The translations under genes were made by a program, and so were the position numbers. Below, in pieces: positions 1 through 12,180 of a DNA stretch of 64,000 nt. This stretch comes from Dasypus novemcinctus. Its lineage: Eukaryota; Chordata; Mammalia; Cingulata; Dasypodidae. The stretch spans positions 26,671,513 to 26,735,512 of the forward strand of contig NC_080677.1 in NCBI RefSeq assembly GCF_030445035.2. Direction: 5' to 3'. Every line of letters begins with the position of its first letter. Position 1 is the first letter of the stretch. Below the pieces are notes generated by a model. That model was given only the letters and a program-made list of their open reading frames with translations. It was not told the DNA's origin and ran no database searches.

Positions 1-1610
1 ATGGTCCATGTGAGAGAGGAGAAGGGCTGCTGCCCACTATCCGTGCTTTTCTTACAGTACTTGATTTCATTTCCTTCTCTCCTCCAGCCAGTGTTGTAGG
101 TGATGGCATCTAAATGAGTGGCTTCATGGTGTACTATGGGGTAAAGGCTCTTGGGTTTCAACAAGCTGACAATGGTGAAGCGATAAGTGGCATCTTTTCT
201 GGCATTCTGATTTCAAAAATAAAACCACTGAATGTGTGTGTTTGTATAGAGGTCAGTTTGTAAGGTGAGTTCATACTCACAGGTGCCTACTGTGACAGCT
301 TTTTGCAGGTTTCCACTCTCAAACTTTGATCCAAACAGCAGAGTATTATCTTCTGGTCCTCGCAAGGTGACGGCAAGTTCCTTGATAATTGTCCATTTGC
401 CTCCCACTCTGGAACTGATAAAACAGGAATCTTCAATGGGCACTGAATCTAATTCATAGACAACTGTGTCTTTTTTCTCTCATATAGTTTCTGGTACCTT
501 TTCATTCCATGTAGGTTGATAGAAATAGATCACCTGAGGTGGAACTCACTTGATGTTTTTCTTGATCACCTCACCTTCCATTGGCCACCCTGGAACCTGA
601 AGTAGCCTGCTGCTAGAGGTAAAGGCAAAGAGATCCCATGGTTATCCAAGACATGGGCTTATTCCACCCAACTTATCATAAAGAAACTGCCTGCACTTAA
701 GAAGTGGTGAATTCAGCTTAAGTGAATAGAGCTTTTTCTTTTGCAGGGGGTCCAGTATCAAATCATCTCTTTTCCCAAAAAAGCCATTCAACGGGATTGA
801 GGTTTATTCTTCCAAACATGCTGGTGCATAGCAGAGTTTGATAAATCACCTTTTTGAGCTTCAAAGTAGCCAAATTAGTAGAGGTGAGGGTACATAAAAT
901 CTTCATAGGGATCAGGAAGAGTCTCCTGCTCTAGCTCTGTTTCCAATGCTGGGAACATGTTACTTCTACATGATATGCTGAAGATCAGTTACCGACACTG
1001 GCATCCCCTGCCCAATTTTCGAAAGAGCAGCTGGTTAGACAGAAGCTGAGAGGCAAGGGAGGGCGGCATGTCTTCCTGCTTCCTCTTCTGAGGTGCCAGG
1101 ACTCTCCTTAGTCCCATGCTACACTTTGAGGGAGATGTCCACATAACCAGGTCGCCATAGGAAAGTGATGGAGGTGGGGATTTGGGGAGGAGTCATCTCA
1201 GGGTTTATGGAAAAGTGCGTGTTTGGAAGAGTGGACACCCCTTCCTTTCACTTTATGTTCTTTCCACCCCATAGCCAGATTGAAAATCATCTTCTACACT
1301 GGCTCTCTCAACCAAAGGGCTTGCAGCTTTGCAGACTCTGAACACTGATTCTTTCTGATTTCATCTTTCTTTTTCCTACAACCCAAAGATCATTTTCTCT
1401 GAGCTGGTGCCCACAGGACACCAGTCCAGACACCATTCCATTTGAGCATCTAAAGTCCTCAAACCAGCACCTCTATCTCCTCCTGCTGCCGCCCTTCACA
1501 CCCAGACTGAAGCTTAGCTCAGAACTGATGCGAGTCCTCCAAGTTGCAGCCCCCCTCTCCCATTTTGGTAATAGGTGGTGATGGTGGGGCACTTTAGAAA
1601 CCAGTCATTG
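1..1610 (-). pseudogene. AGBL2: AGBL2 (cytosolic carboxypeptidase 2) processed pseudogene, cut by window edge
   Basis: On the minus strand, several protein-coding exons' worth of AGBL2-like sequence runs without introns. Recognisable blocks are QETLPDPYEDFMYPHLY near 930-870, SSRVGGKWTIIKELAVTL near 410-360, NTLLFGSKFESGNLQKAV, and CEYELTLQTDLYTNTHIQWF; past a stop, NARKDATYRF and, near the left edge, REGNEIKYC. This is the N-terminal part upstream of the zinc carboxypeptidase domain. AGBL2 removes glutamates from tubulin tails in living cells, but this copy cannot be functional. Stops interrupt the frame after PHLY, at a Trp-equivalent codon before VPPQ, after VPET plus one residue, and in place of Arg after WFYF. 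The reading stays in one frame across these blocks. The far upstream part (960-1610) is probably the decayed N-terminus or 5' UTR. The 3' part continues left of the window. AGBL3 is the closest alternative, but the blocks fit AGBL2 better. Confidence 0.85.
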
Positions 1611-1616
1611 GGTGGC

Positions 1617-2034
1617 TTTCGGCAACTCTTTTTTTAAAAATTTCTCTCCCCTTCCTCCCTTGCCCCCCCCCAGTTGTCTGCTCTCTGTGTCCATTCACTG
1701 TCTGCTTCTGTGTCTGCTTGTATTCTTGCCAGCTGCACCTGGAATCTGTGTCTCATTTTTGCTGCGTCATCTTGCTGTATCAGCTCTCCACGTGTGCGGC
1801 GCCATTCCTGCGCAGGCTGCACTTTTTCTGTGCTGGGCGGCTCTCCTTACGGGGCACACTCCTTGCGCGTGGGGCCCCCCTAAGCGGGGGACACCCCTGC
1901 GTGGCACAGCACTCCTTGCACGCATCAGCGCTGCACATGGGCCAGCTCCACACGGGTCAGGGAGGCCCGGGGTTTGAACCGCGGACCTCCCATGTGGTAG
2001 ACGGACGCCCAAGCCACTGGGCCAAGTCCGCTTC
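1617..2034 (-). repeat. DAS-type tRNA-derived SINE (long form), minus orientation
   Basis: This full-length copy has a T-rich tail at its left end, the body with the TTGTCTGCTCTCTGTGTCCA motif, and the tRNA-like head at its right end (GGTTTGAACC B box, CTTGGCCCAGTGG-type A box). It splits an older short DAS element whose pieces lie at about 1590-1630 and 2035-2190. CTTTCGGCAACTCT on the left resembles CCTTCGGAAGCTCT on the right, a diverged target duplication. Confidence 0.85.
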
Positions 2035-2190
2035 CTTCGGAAGCTCTCGGTATTCCCTGGCTCACAGCAGGTCCCGGATTTGGTTCCCAGTGCTTCCTTA
2101 AGAAACCAAGAAGATGAACAGACACAGCAAGTGGAAATAATGAGGGCATGGGGAGAGATATATAAATGATAAATAAATGAAATAAATCTT
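2035..2190 (+). repeat. short DAS SINE, 3' part, interrupted by the long SINE
   Basis: It has the head end GGATTTGGTTCCCAGTGCTT, then AAGATGAACAGACACAGCAA and the AAATAAATGAAATAAATCTT tail. This is the short SINE form seen again at 45511-45820 and 46678-47180. Confidence 0.7.
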
Positions 2191-2194
2191 TAAA

Positions 2195-3350
2195 AAAATT
2201 AACTCAAAATAGATCAACTGTCTAAACATAAGAGCAAAACCACAAAATTTTTAGAAAATAAACATAGGAAAATATCTTCAGGATCAAATATTAGGCAATG
2301 GACTCAGACTTTACACTGAAAGCACAAACAACAAAACAAAAAATAAATTGAACTTCATCAAAATGAACAACTTTTGTACATTGAAGGAAGTTACCAAAAA
2401 AGTGAAAGGACAACCAATGAGACGGAGAAACTATTTGTGAAACTATTTATCTGACAAGAATTTAATATCAGAGTATATAAAGAACTCCTACAACTCAACA
2501 AGAGAATTAACCCACTTTAAAAAATGGGCCAAGGACTACACATATCAAACCTGAAAGAACATACACAAATAGCCAACAAGCAGATGAAAACATGATCAAC
2601 ATCATTAGCCATTAGGGAAATACAAAATGTAACCACAATAACCCATTACAATGGCTATTATTTTGTAAAAAAAGGAAAATAACAAGTACTTATGAAGATG
2701 TGGAGAAATAGAAACCATAGCACATTGTTGGTGGGAATGAAAAATAGTGCAGTCTCTGTGGAAAAGCTTTGGGTCCTCAAAAATTAAAGCTAGATGTACC
2801 ATATGACCTAGAAATCCCACTTCTAAGTATATACCCCAAATAACTGAAAGCAGGGATTCAGTTATTTGTACCTCAGTGCTCATTCACAATAGCCAAAAGG
2901 TTGAAGCAACCCAAATGTCCATCAGCAGTTGCATGGATAGACAAAACGTGGTATATAAGTATAATGGGATATTATACAGCTTTAAAAAGGAATAAAGCTG
3001 ATATATACTACTTCATGGATGAACCTTGAAGAAATCATGTTGTGTGATTAAGCCAGACAAAAAGGGAGTGTATGATTCCACTTATATAAAATCAATAGAA
3101 CATGGAAATTCATAGAGATGGAAAGTAAAGTACAGATCATGGCGGGGGGGGGGGAGGAGGAATGGGGAGTTAATGTATAATGGGTTTAGGATTTTTGTTT
3201 GAAATGATGGGACAGTTCTGTTAATGAATATAACAGAGTGCATGTGCTTTCCCACTGAATAGTATGCTTGGATTTGGCTAAAATGGGAAATTTTATATTG
3301 TATAAGATTTCTACAGTAAAAAGCTACTGAAGAGACAATAATTAAATTCA
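2195..3350 (+). mobile_element. L1 LINE, 3' end of ORF2 and 3' UTR
   Basis: The wording is that of mammalian L1 ORF2 ends (AACTTCATCAAAATGAACAA, CTACAACTCAACAAGAG, CATATGACCTAGAAATCCCA, AATGTCCATCAGCAG, CAAAAAGGGAGTGTATGATT). It is 5'-truncated and contains stops. A poly-G run at 3143-3152 lies in the 3' UTR. Confidence 0.85.
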
Positions 3351-3354
3351 ATAC

Positions 3355-3850
3355 ATGATCCTGGACTCATTCTAATAAAGGACATTAACATAGGACTATA
3401 GATGGTAAGTTTTATATCGATGTTAAATTTCCTGAACTTGATACCTGTAATTAAGATGGTTACGTGAGCCTCCTTGTTCTTAGGACATATATCTTAAGTG
3501 TACAACCTGATTTTAAATCTGTATACATACGTAACTACTACCTAGACCAAGTGAAACAGTTGGCTTTTTTCCCCTCCCCCCCCCCCCCGCCACCTTGCTG
3601 TATTGCCGTCTGTGTCCATTCACTGTGCCATCTTCTGTGTCTGTTTCTTTTTGTCTTCTCTTCTCATTTCTCCTCTAGGCTTTACCAGGATTCGATATGA
3701 AATAGTTGCCTTTAATCATGCTTAGCCTTGAAATTTGCCACAACTTGGCAGAGGATAAAGCATCTTTTGGTCCCCATAAGAAAACAAATTGGTGTTTCTT
3801 TCTGAAATCTTTTGGTTTGTGAAGTTGATATAAAAGTAAAGTTTTAGTTT
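3355..3850. other. intergenic DNA with a decayed SINE fragment
   Basis: At 3565-3700 a minus-oriented DAS tail fragment is visible (CTGTGTCCATTCACTGTG). Positions 3355-3470 resemble the 3' end of an old L1 family. I see nothing else. Confidence 0.5.
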
Positions 3851-4275
3851 GAGAAAGCTGCTGTGAGCAATATACCAGAAATGTGTTGGCTTTTATAACA
3901 GGAGTTTATTAGATTAAAACTTTGCAATTCCAAGACTGAGAAAAGTGTCTAAATCAAGGCATCAGGCGACGCTCTCTCCTTGAAGGTTGGTTGCTGGTAT
4001 CTTGGACTCCTGCCACATGGCAGGACACAAAAGCAGCTCTGCCCATCCCTGCTTTCTTCTCCAGGCCACATTGCTTTCAGCTTCTTGCTCTCATGGTGGT
4101 CTCTCTGCTTCATGGATTCCCCTGTCTTCATCATTTTTGTGTCCGTGGCTTTTTATTTCTCTATTAATAGGATCCACCCAGCTTCAAACTGTCACAGGTA
4201 ATTTGCATTTTCCAAAATCTTCCAGTTTACTTGATACAAGATATTTCATATACTTGACTCCAGAAAGGCAGCTGT
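3850..4275 (-). repeat. diverged copy of an unclassified interspersed repeat
   Basis: It begins with a variant of ACCAGAAATGTGTTGGCTTT followed by TATAA, the same edge that appears at 59053 and, inverted, near 4840. The interior is too diverged to align by eye. The family is discussed under the 59053-59740 copy. Confidence 0.4.
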
Positions 4276-4277
4276 GG

Positions 4278-4845
4278 CAGTTTGATATCTATGAATCCCA
4301 AAAAGAGATATTATGTTTATAAAGTGGTCTGTTCTTCTGGGCATGATACCCTTTGATTGATTTAAAGCCGAAGGCTTTACATCTACTTGACTAAATCAAG
4401 ATTAGGGCTTTGATTCGAACATGTCATTAGGGTGTGCAGGGCTGAGTCCTTGCCCCCTAGGCAGACTATATAAACAGAGGCTCACTCAAAGAGAACAGGG
4501 AAGCAGATAGGCAAGAAGAGAGCGCTCCATAGACATGGCAGAGGCCCCAGGAAGAGAGACGAATCATTTGCCTGATAGTTTACAGCAGATCTTGTGAAGA
4601 GAACAGAGCAGCTGAGATCAGAAGCTGGACCCACAGAGCCTTAAGAGGGAAAAGGCTGAACCCTAGCAGATGGTGCCCGCCATCTTGTTTCAACATGTGG
4701 CAACAGAGTATGGTAAGGAAGTAACCTTGAGTTGTACTCTTTAGGATCTTGTAACTGTAAGATTTTGCCCCAAATACATACTCTTTAAAAGCCAACAGAT
4801 TTCTGGCATTTTGCATCAGCGCCCTTTTGGCTAATATAGCAGCCC
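4278..4845 (+). repeat. unclassified interspersed repeat, plus orientation
   Basis: One edge is GCAGTTTGATAT followed by ATGAATCCCAAAAAGAGATA. The other is AAAGCCAACAGATTTCTGGC, then CATCAGCGCCCTTTTGGCT. Both edges recur in opposite orientation at 59053-59740, so the two are one family. It encodes no protein. It is probably a non-autonomous element, perhaps a DNA transposon. Confidence 0.55.
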
Positions 4846-5027
4846 TATCATTTAACAAGCCCTCAACATCCAGAACACTTACGAGCAAATCAACTCCTTT
4901 TCCTTTGCCATTAAGGGCGTTTCCCACTCCTTGCCCTCTTTCTCTTTATCCCTAGTCTTTACCAAGAGTAATCTCAGGCAGATACTCTGGTTTTGGCAGC
5001 TCCAGACTGTTCTCTTCTTTAGTTCTT

Positions 5028-5412
5028 TTTTTTTTTAAAAAGATTTATTTATTTAATTTCTCCCCCTCCCCTGGTTGTCTGTTCTTGGTGTCTATTTGTT
5101 GCGTCTTGTTTCTTTGTCTGCTTTTGTTTCTTTGTCCGCTTCTGTTGTCGTCAGCGGCACGGGAAGTGTGGGCGGCGCCATTCCTGGGCAGGCTGCACTT
5201 TCTTTTCACGCTGGGCGGCTTTCCTCACGGGCGCACTCCTTGCGTGTGGGGCTCCCCCACGCGGGGGACACCCTTGCGTGGCACGGCACTCCTTGCGCGC
5301 ATCAGCACTGCGCATGGCCAGCTCCACACGGGTCAAGGAGGCCCGGGGCTTGAACCGCGGACCTCCCATATGGTAGACGGACGCCCTAACCACTGGGCCA
5401 AAGTCCGTTTCC
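5028..5412 (-). repeat. DAS-type SINE (long form), minus orientation
   Basis: The T-rich tail is at 5028-5060 and the body and tRNA-like head run to about 5412 (GGCTTGAACCGCGGACCTCC, ACCACTGGGCCAAAGTCCG). It is GC-rich and little diverged, so relatively young. Confidence 0.88.
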
Positions 5413-5554
5413 CTTCTTTAGTTCTTTATCATCACTCCTTACCCTTTTCTAGAGCTTTACTCCCTCTCTTCCGCTCCTCTCCTCAAGGGGCCCACCTCTA
5501 GGGTGGATTGGAAATTTGCTCTTATTTTCTTTACTGTCTCTATTCAAAATCATC

Positions 5555-5690
5555 TTCACTCTAGGAGCAGCTCAAAGGCCACTTCCTCCAGGAAGCCTTC
5601 TCAGATTACCCAGCTGAAAGTACTGCTTCTTCCTGAAAACCTCGTGGCACTTTATTGGACCTCTTTTAGCATGTTCATTACTTTGTGAGC
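5555..5690 (+). repeat. L2 LINE 3'-end fragment
   Basis: AGCTCAAAGGCCACTTCCTC, then AGGAAGCCTTCTCAG and GGCACTTTATTGGACC, matches the pattern of ancient mammalian L2 ends. Confidence 0.6.
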
Positions 5691-5694
5691 CAAC

Positions 5695-5787
5695 TTACCA
5701 CACAGATTAGGAGGCCCTGGGGATTGAACCCTGGACCCTCCATATGGTAGATGGACGCTCTATCAGTTGAGCCACATCCGCTTCCCA
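5695..5787 (-). repeat. DAS SINE head fragment, minus orientation
   Basis: Only the tRNA-like head remains: GGGGATTGAACCCTGGACCC, then CTCTATCAGTTGAGCCACAT and CCGCTTCCC. Confidence 0.75.
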
Positions 5788-5789
5788 AA

Positions 5790-6870
5790 GGAATGGAATT
5801 AATGGCACTCAAAAATGTTCTAAACTTCTTGTCTCAAAATGAGGGATCTATCTTTAATGAAAAGACACTTTAAAGGCAGTAAAACATATGACATAAAAAA
5901 TTCTAGTCCTGATGGTCTGTGGTTTTGATGACTATAAAATGGGTCACACAAAAAGTGCTGATTGATCTTCCTCTGATAAAACTTTACCTGGGAATTTCCA
6001 TTTCAAAGGCATTTAGAGAGATTTATTGAGGGCACTGTAGATTTGATTTCTAAATGGACGATCTTGTACAAAGAACCAATTCAGGATTATTGTAGCTGAG
6101 GAGGGAATAGTTTAACTTCAGGCTCAGGCATTTCTAGTAAGTGCTGTTGAGTGGCTGTTTTCTAGGGCAGAATCAAGTGGAGAGGGTGGTGGCAGGAGGC
6201 AAATGGAGAGGCTACCTTTTCAAACTTTGTCCTACTTTGACCTTATCATCACTCCCCACAGCAAGCAAATGGTCCATCTGGTAGTTTATCAGAAAAAAAA
6301 CAACAAACTCTCATACATTGGATCAAATATACATGAAAATCCTTGTTAGCTGTGGATTGAGTTTTTTAACATATATATCACTCTATTTGTCTACAGATGG
6401 AAAAGTGAATTCTATACATCAATACAGTGTTGGTGGCATGTGTCTCCTGGATCTCCACTTTGTCCAAAAAACAAGAGATACTAGCCTACTCGGTGCTACT
6501 GACTTAACACCTTATGTGACTGTCACTGACAGTCCTTTCTCACAAACAGCTCATGCTAGTTTACCCTGTGGCAAAATCAAAGGAAAACACATGCTTTCAC
6601 AATAACTGGATTTAAAATGAGGGCCATTCCATAGTTTTGCTCTTGGATGCTAAAGGCTGACGTATAATGTTTGGGGAAAACGTGACCCAAAGGTGGAGGG
6701 CTGTAAAACTGGACCAAGGAAGAAGGGAAAAGGGTAGTTGATGAGTTCAGAGAACACCAGTGGAGAAACACTACACTGTCTGTGTACTCCAAACAATACA
6801 GTATATATACGTGGTAGCAGAGGCACTCAAACACTTTATGGACAGGGAGACAGGGTTTAAAATGCAGTGA
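5790..6870. other. intergenic DNA without a recognisable feature
   Basis: AT-rich single-copy-looking sequence. I find no gene, exon or repeat I can name. The open frame at 6318-6605 has no recognisable product. Confidence 0.4.
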
Positions 6871-6871
6871 G

Positions 6872-7198
6872 GGGATGCGGATGTGGCTCAAGCAGTTGAT
6901 CACCTGCTTCTCACATGGGAGGTCCCAGGTTCGGTTCCCAGTGCCTCCTAAAAACAAACAAGCAAACAAAAACACCAACTCAGGGGAGCTGGTAAGGCTC
7001 AGTGGTCGAGCGCTGGCCTTCCACATACGAGGTCCCAGGTTCAATCTCTGGGCCCAGGTACCTAAAATAAAAAGCATGTGAAGGACAGGACTTGGGTTAG
7101 TTTTGTTTTCTTAGGTACCAGGGCCAGGGATTGAAACAGAACTCATATGTGGGAAGTCTGCTCTCAACCACTAGGCCACACTTTGGCTTTCTTGGGTT
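6872..7198. repeat. cluster of short DAS SINE heads in both orientations
   Basis: Two plus-strand heads follow one another (6875-6950 with GGTTCGGTTCCCAGTGCCTC; 6980-7080 with GGTTCAATCTCTGGGCCC). They are followed by a minus-oriented head at 7100-7198 ending CAACCACTAGGCCACAC. Confidence 0.7.
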
Positions 7199-7599
7199 AG
7201 TTTTAAGAGTGATTTCCCAGAGCAAGTAGCCAAAGATGTGAAAATCCTGTGTGTCTCTGGAGTACTGTGTGACTCTCGGGTGCACAGTTTAAAGGTCCTT
7301 AGGGTTTGTGCAGTTCTGGAGACACTCAGGAATTTATGTGATCGTTGGAGTTGGAGGATTAGAGTACAAAGATAAGGTTCTTCATCCATCTCCATGAACT
7401 GAGACTGAGGCAAAGCTAAGTTTGCTTAGATCTGGAACAAAGTGAGACAAATATGGACAAATCAAATAAGTAAAACTCGGGTATAAGTATTTGATTTAAA
7501 GGACTCTCCTTTACTCTGAACTTATGCTCTTCCCGTGTTTTAGTATTAAAATGTCCTTCTATAAAGTGATAGTGATAAGAGAAAGTAGTCTAAAAAGTT

Positions 7600-9300
7600 A
7601 TTTGGAAAAATAAGCAGCAAAACTTTCATTCATATGCTGAAAAAAAAAAAGAAATTAAACTTCTGTTTTACCCTGCTCAAAAAAAATTCCAAGTGGATAA
7701 ATACCTAAATGTGAATGGCAAAAACTAAAAAACTTCTAGATTACAGACTATCCTCATGACGCTAAGCAGAGAATAATTTCTTAATAAGACTTAAGACACT
7801 AATCATAATGGGAAAGACCGATAAATCTGAGTACATAAAGGACTCTATCAAAATACACATCAAGAATGAAGACAAGGGAAGCGGACTTGGCCCAGTGGTT
7901 AGGGCATCCGTCTACCACATGGGAGGTCCAACCCCAGGCCTCCTTGACCCGTGTGGAGCTGGCCCATGGGCAGTGCTGATGTGTGCAAGGAATGCCGTGC
8001 CACACAGGGGTGTCCCCTGGCTAGGGGAGCCCCACGTGCAAGGAGTGTGCCCCGTAAGGAGAGCCGCCCAGCGCGAAAGAAAGTGCAGCCTGCCTAAGAA
8101 TGGTGCTGCCCACACGGAGAGCTGACACAACAAGATGATGCAGCAAAAAGAAAACACAGATTCCTGTGCCGTTGACAATAGAAGTGGACAAAGAAGATGC
8201 AACAAATGGACACAGAGAACAGACAACCATGGTAGGAGGGAAGGGGGAGAGAAATAAATAAATAAATCTTTAAAAACAAACAAAAAAAGAAACAAAAGAA
8301 TGAAGACAAGTCACAAAATGAGGTATTTTCAACACACGTAATTGAGAAATAAATAAACAACCTAATAGAAATATTGGTAAAAGACTTGAACAGGATTTCA
8401 CATGAGTAAATCCAAATGGCCATGAAGAAGTGAAAAAGTACTTAACCTTATTAGTACTCAGAGAAATGCAAATTAAAACCCATAATGAAACAAACAAAAG
8501 AACCCATAATGAGATACCATTTCATACTGACGAGATTGTCCAAAATGTAAAAGTCTGACAATACCAAGTGTTGGAGAAAACATGAAGTAAAGGAAATTCC
8601 CACACACCCCTGGCAGGGAATGTAAAGTGGTAAAATTGTTTTGGAAACAATTGATATTTACTAAAAATGTTAAAGCTGGGCATATTCCCCTGTTCATACC
8701 CATGGGCACAGAGTACTAGGAAATGTCTGCCAGGAGGGTTGGGGTAGCACTGCTGTTCACATTACCCCAAACTGGAACGAACCCAATGTCCACCCTCAGC
8801 AGACTGGATGTCAGGCTACAGCTGTACAATGGGATAGCAGTAGGGAGAAAGGAAAGTGAATGATCCCCTAAAACCCCAAAGGGAACAGGAAAAAACATAA
8901 AATAAAAATAGTATGATTTCATTTATGCAAGTTCAAAAATAGGTAAAAATATACTATATTGTTTGGGGTACACAGACAGGTGGTAGGAAATAAAATGACA
9001 AAGAAATGATTATCACGAAAATCAGAATACCAGATACCTCTGGGGTAGGAAATGGGTTATGATCTGGGAGAGCCACAAGGAGTAGATGCTGGCAACATCC
9101 TTTTATTTACCTGGATTGTGGTTGCGTGAATGTTTGCTTTTAAGAAGGTACAAATTTTATGTTCTTTTTTGTATGTATATGTCACATTTATGTATTTATT
9201 TATTTTTGTCTTCCCACTCATATATGTCACACTTAAATTGCCCAATTGTCTGTCCATCCTCTTTCTTAAAATTTTCACTATTGCAAAATCTCCCAGACTG
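7600..9300 (+). mobile_element. L1 LINE 3' part, split by a SINE
   Basis: L1 ORF2-end wording appears on both sides of the SINE at 7877-8295 (AAAACTTCTAGATTACAGAC before; AAAAACCCATAATGAGATAC-like text, CAATGTCCACC and GATCTGGGAGAGCCAC after). The frame is broken. Confidence 0.7.
7877..8295 (+). repeat. DAS-type SINE (long form) with 15-bp target duplication
   Basis: Complete copy from GGAAGCGGACTTGGCCCAGT to AAATAAATAAATAAATC plus an A-rich tail. AAGAATGAAGACAAG occurs at 7862-7876 and again at 8296-8310, a perfect target-site duplication typical of L1-driven insertion. Confidence 0.93.
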
Positions 9301-10939
9301 GGAAGTATTTTAGAAAGGATGCAGAAGGGTGTGTCTGGGGACTTCTGGGAAGATGATGGATTAGAGAGACAAGGGACAAACTAGAGGCAGGCAGAAATGG
9401 CCTGGAAAAAATATTCTAGGGTTTAAGATACCAGGGGAAGGCTGGACACCATTCAGAAGGGAGAGGAGAACTGGAGAAGAATCTCAATGGAAAGAACATC
9501 AGTAGAAGCTGTACCTGCAGCCACTGGCACCCTCCCCTCACCCTGTGAGAAGACAAATTTAATTCTCCAGGCTCAGGCTTGTGGCTATGGACAGAGAGGG
9601 CTACAGAGATCCAACTCCCCAAGAAACGGGAGAGGGATGCAACCTAAGGCTGATTCAGCTTTTGGTCAACAAATTTGTTCTGCTGTGTCCCACAAGCATT
9701 TCCAGGCAGGGTAGGGCCATGCCATTGTCTTGGCAACCAGCCCAGGACTAGAGATCCAAACCTCTCAATCACCCTCCCTAGTGACCAGGCCTGGTTGTTG
9801 AGGATGCAGAGGGGAGTGGAATTATTTCCTACCCTGGAAAAGGGAGGGTTCTGCCAGCTGAAGTTGGAGAACAGCCTCTGAGAAAGTTTGAATTGCAAGG
9901 CTCTGAATAGCCTCGAGGCAGGATCTTCCCGTCACACTATTGCTGTCATCAGTGTTGTAGCAAACACCTTCAGACCAGGCTTTGAACTGAAAGCACTGCT
10001 GAATAGCACCATCTGCTGGTGACCAGGGAAGTGCATGAGAGGAAACTAAGCACCTAAGCTTTTTCTGGCCTTTACAGCCTCCCTCTCCCAGGCCCTTAGA
10101 AGTGAGTCTGCAACCCATTCCTGGGTCTAGGGCCCATATTTGAGCACCTAACAGGGGCAATCCTAAAGACCCAGAACAGGTTGAACCAAGAATCAAAGAA
10201 CAGCAGTAACACACAGCCTCCTCCCACTATATCCCCATAAAAGAGAGAACTGAATATCAGAATAAATTCACCATCATAATCAGATGCTACACATCAGCAA
10301 AAGTGTACAAGCCATACTAAGAAAATGAAAGACAGGGCCCAATCAAAGGAATATATCAAAGCCCCAGATGAGACATAGGATTTGAGGCAACTAAAGAACA
10401 AGGTTCATACAAGTCTCCAAAATCAAATTTAGTTGAAAGATAATATGGATAAAGAGATAAAGGACATCAGGAAGACACTGAGTGAGCACAAAGAAGAATT
10501 TAAAAACCTGAATGGGAAAATAACAAAGCTTTGAGAATGAAAGACATGATAGGTGAGATCAAAATACATTAGAGGCATAAAACAGCGGAATCGAAATGAC
10601 AGAAGAAAGAATAAGTGATGCGGGAGACAAAATAACTGAAATTAAAGAGAAAACAAGAGAGGGAGAGAGAAGAATGGAAAAAATTGACCCTAAAAAAATT
10701 GAAGTTCAGGGAGTTGAGCAACATGAAGCACAACAAAATATGTGTCATGGGAGTTCCAAAAGAAGGAAAAAGGGGCAGAAAGATTTGAGGAAAAATAGCT
10801 GAAAATTTCCTAGCTCTTCATGAAAGGAATAAATTTACATGTCCAAGGAACACAGCGAATCCCAATCAGAATATATTTGAAGAGACTTTCTCCAAAACAC
10901 ATATCACTCAGAATGTCAAACGTCAAAGAGATGGAGCAG

Positions 10940-11445
10940 GTGTGGCTTACTGTTGAATGCCTGCTTTATATGTATGAAGTTCAAATGCTATACCTCTTTT
11001 TTTTTCAAAGACTTTAAAATTTATTTCTCTCCCCTTCCCTGTCCCCCCTCCCCCAGTTGTCTGCTCTCTGTGTCCATTCACTGTGTGTTCTTATGTGTCT
11101 GCTTGTATTCTTTCCAGCAGCACCTAGAATCTATGTCGTGTTTTTGTTGCGTCATCTTGCTGTGTCAGCTGTGTGTGTGCGGTGCCATTCCTGGGCAGGC
11201 TGCACTTTTTTCGCGCTGGGCGGTTCTTCTTATGGGGCGCACTCCTTGCGCGTGGGGCTCCCCTATGCAGGGGACACCCCTGCGTGACACAGCACTCCTT
11301 GTGTGCATCAGTGCTGCATGTGGGCCAGCTCATCACACAGGTCAGGAGGCCCTGGGTTTGAACCTTGGACCTCCCATGTGGTAGGTGGACACCCTATCTG
11401 TTGGGCCAAATCTGCTTCCCGCTAGTACCTCTTAAAAAATAAAAA
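10940..11445. repeat. nested SINEs: long DAS (minus) inside a short DAS (plus)
   Basis: The long DAS copy (about 10997-11420, minus) interrupts a short plus-strand DAS head. GCTATACCTCTT on the left and GCTAGTACCTCTT on the right flank it as a near-perfect target duplication. The order of insertion is therefore HAL1-like element, then short DAS, then long DAS. Confidence 0.8.
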
Positions 11446-11805
11446 AGATTAAGAGAAAATTCTGAGAGCAGCAAGGGAGAAATAAACCATCAATACAAAT
11501 GATCCAAGAAGATTTAGTGCAGATTTCTCATCAGAAACCATCATGTTCTGCATGATTTTGCAATGATGGATACAGGTCAGCATACATTTTGAGAAAACCT
11601 ATAAAATTGTACAGCGCAAAGTATAAACCATAAGTAAACTAACGACCATGATTAGCAGCAATGCTTCAATATTTGTTCATCAGTTGTAACAAATGTACCA
11701 TACTCATATAAGATGCTACTAATAGGGGAAAATGTAAGAGGGGGAGAGGATGGGGTATATGTGAATTCCCTATATTTTAGATGTGACTTTTCTGTAACCT
11801 AAAGC

Positions 11806-12180
11806 TTTTTTTAAAAAAGATTTATTTATTCCCCCCCACCCGTTTTGCCCTTGCTGTCTGCTCTGGGTCTATTTGCTGTGTGTTCTTCTGTGTCTGTTTG
11901 TCTTCTCTTTAGGTGGCACTGGGAATCGATCTTGGGACCTTCCGGAGTGGGAGAGAGGTGCTCAATCTCTTGAGCCACCTCAGTTCCCTGTTCTGCTGCA
12001 TCTTTCATTGTCTCTCCTCTGTGTCTCTTCTTGTTGCACCATTTAGCTGTGCCAGTATCCACACAGGCCAGCTCACTGTGTGGGCCAGCTTGCCTTCACC
12101 AGGAGGACCTGGGAATTGAAACCTGGGCCTTCTATATAGTAGACAGGAGCCCAATCACTTGAGCCACATCCACTTCCCCC
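11806..12180 (-). repeat. compound DAS SINE with two head units, minus orientation
   Basis: The tail is at the left (AAAAAAGATTTATTTATTCC). One head-like unit is near 11925-11985 (GGGAATCGATCTTGGGACCT) and a second near 12080-12180 (GGGAATTGAAACCTGGGCC, GAGCCACATCCACTTCCCC). Confidence 0.7.

Noticed and set aside
6577..7077. 166-codon minus-strand frame
   Set aside because: Its first half overlaps short SINE heads and the rest has no recognisable domain or splice context.
10953..11384. 143-codon open frame and similar 100-150-codon frames at 1612, 5085, 7912, 38449, 48590, 53868, 57987
   Set aside because: All are translations of long DAS SINEs, whose GC-rich body happens to stay open. No conserved protein.
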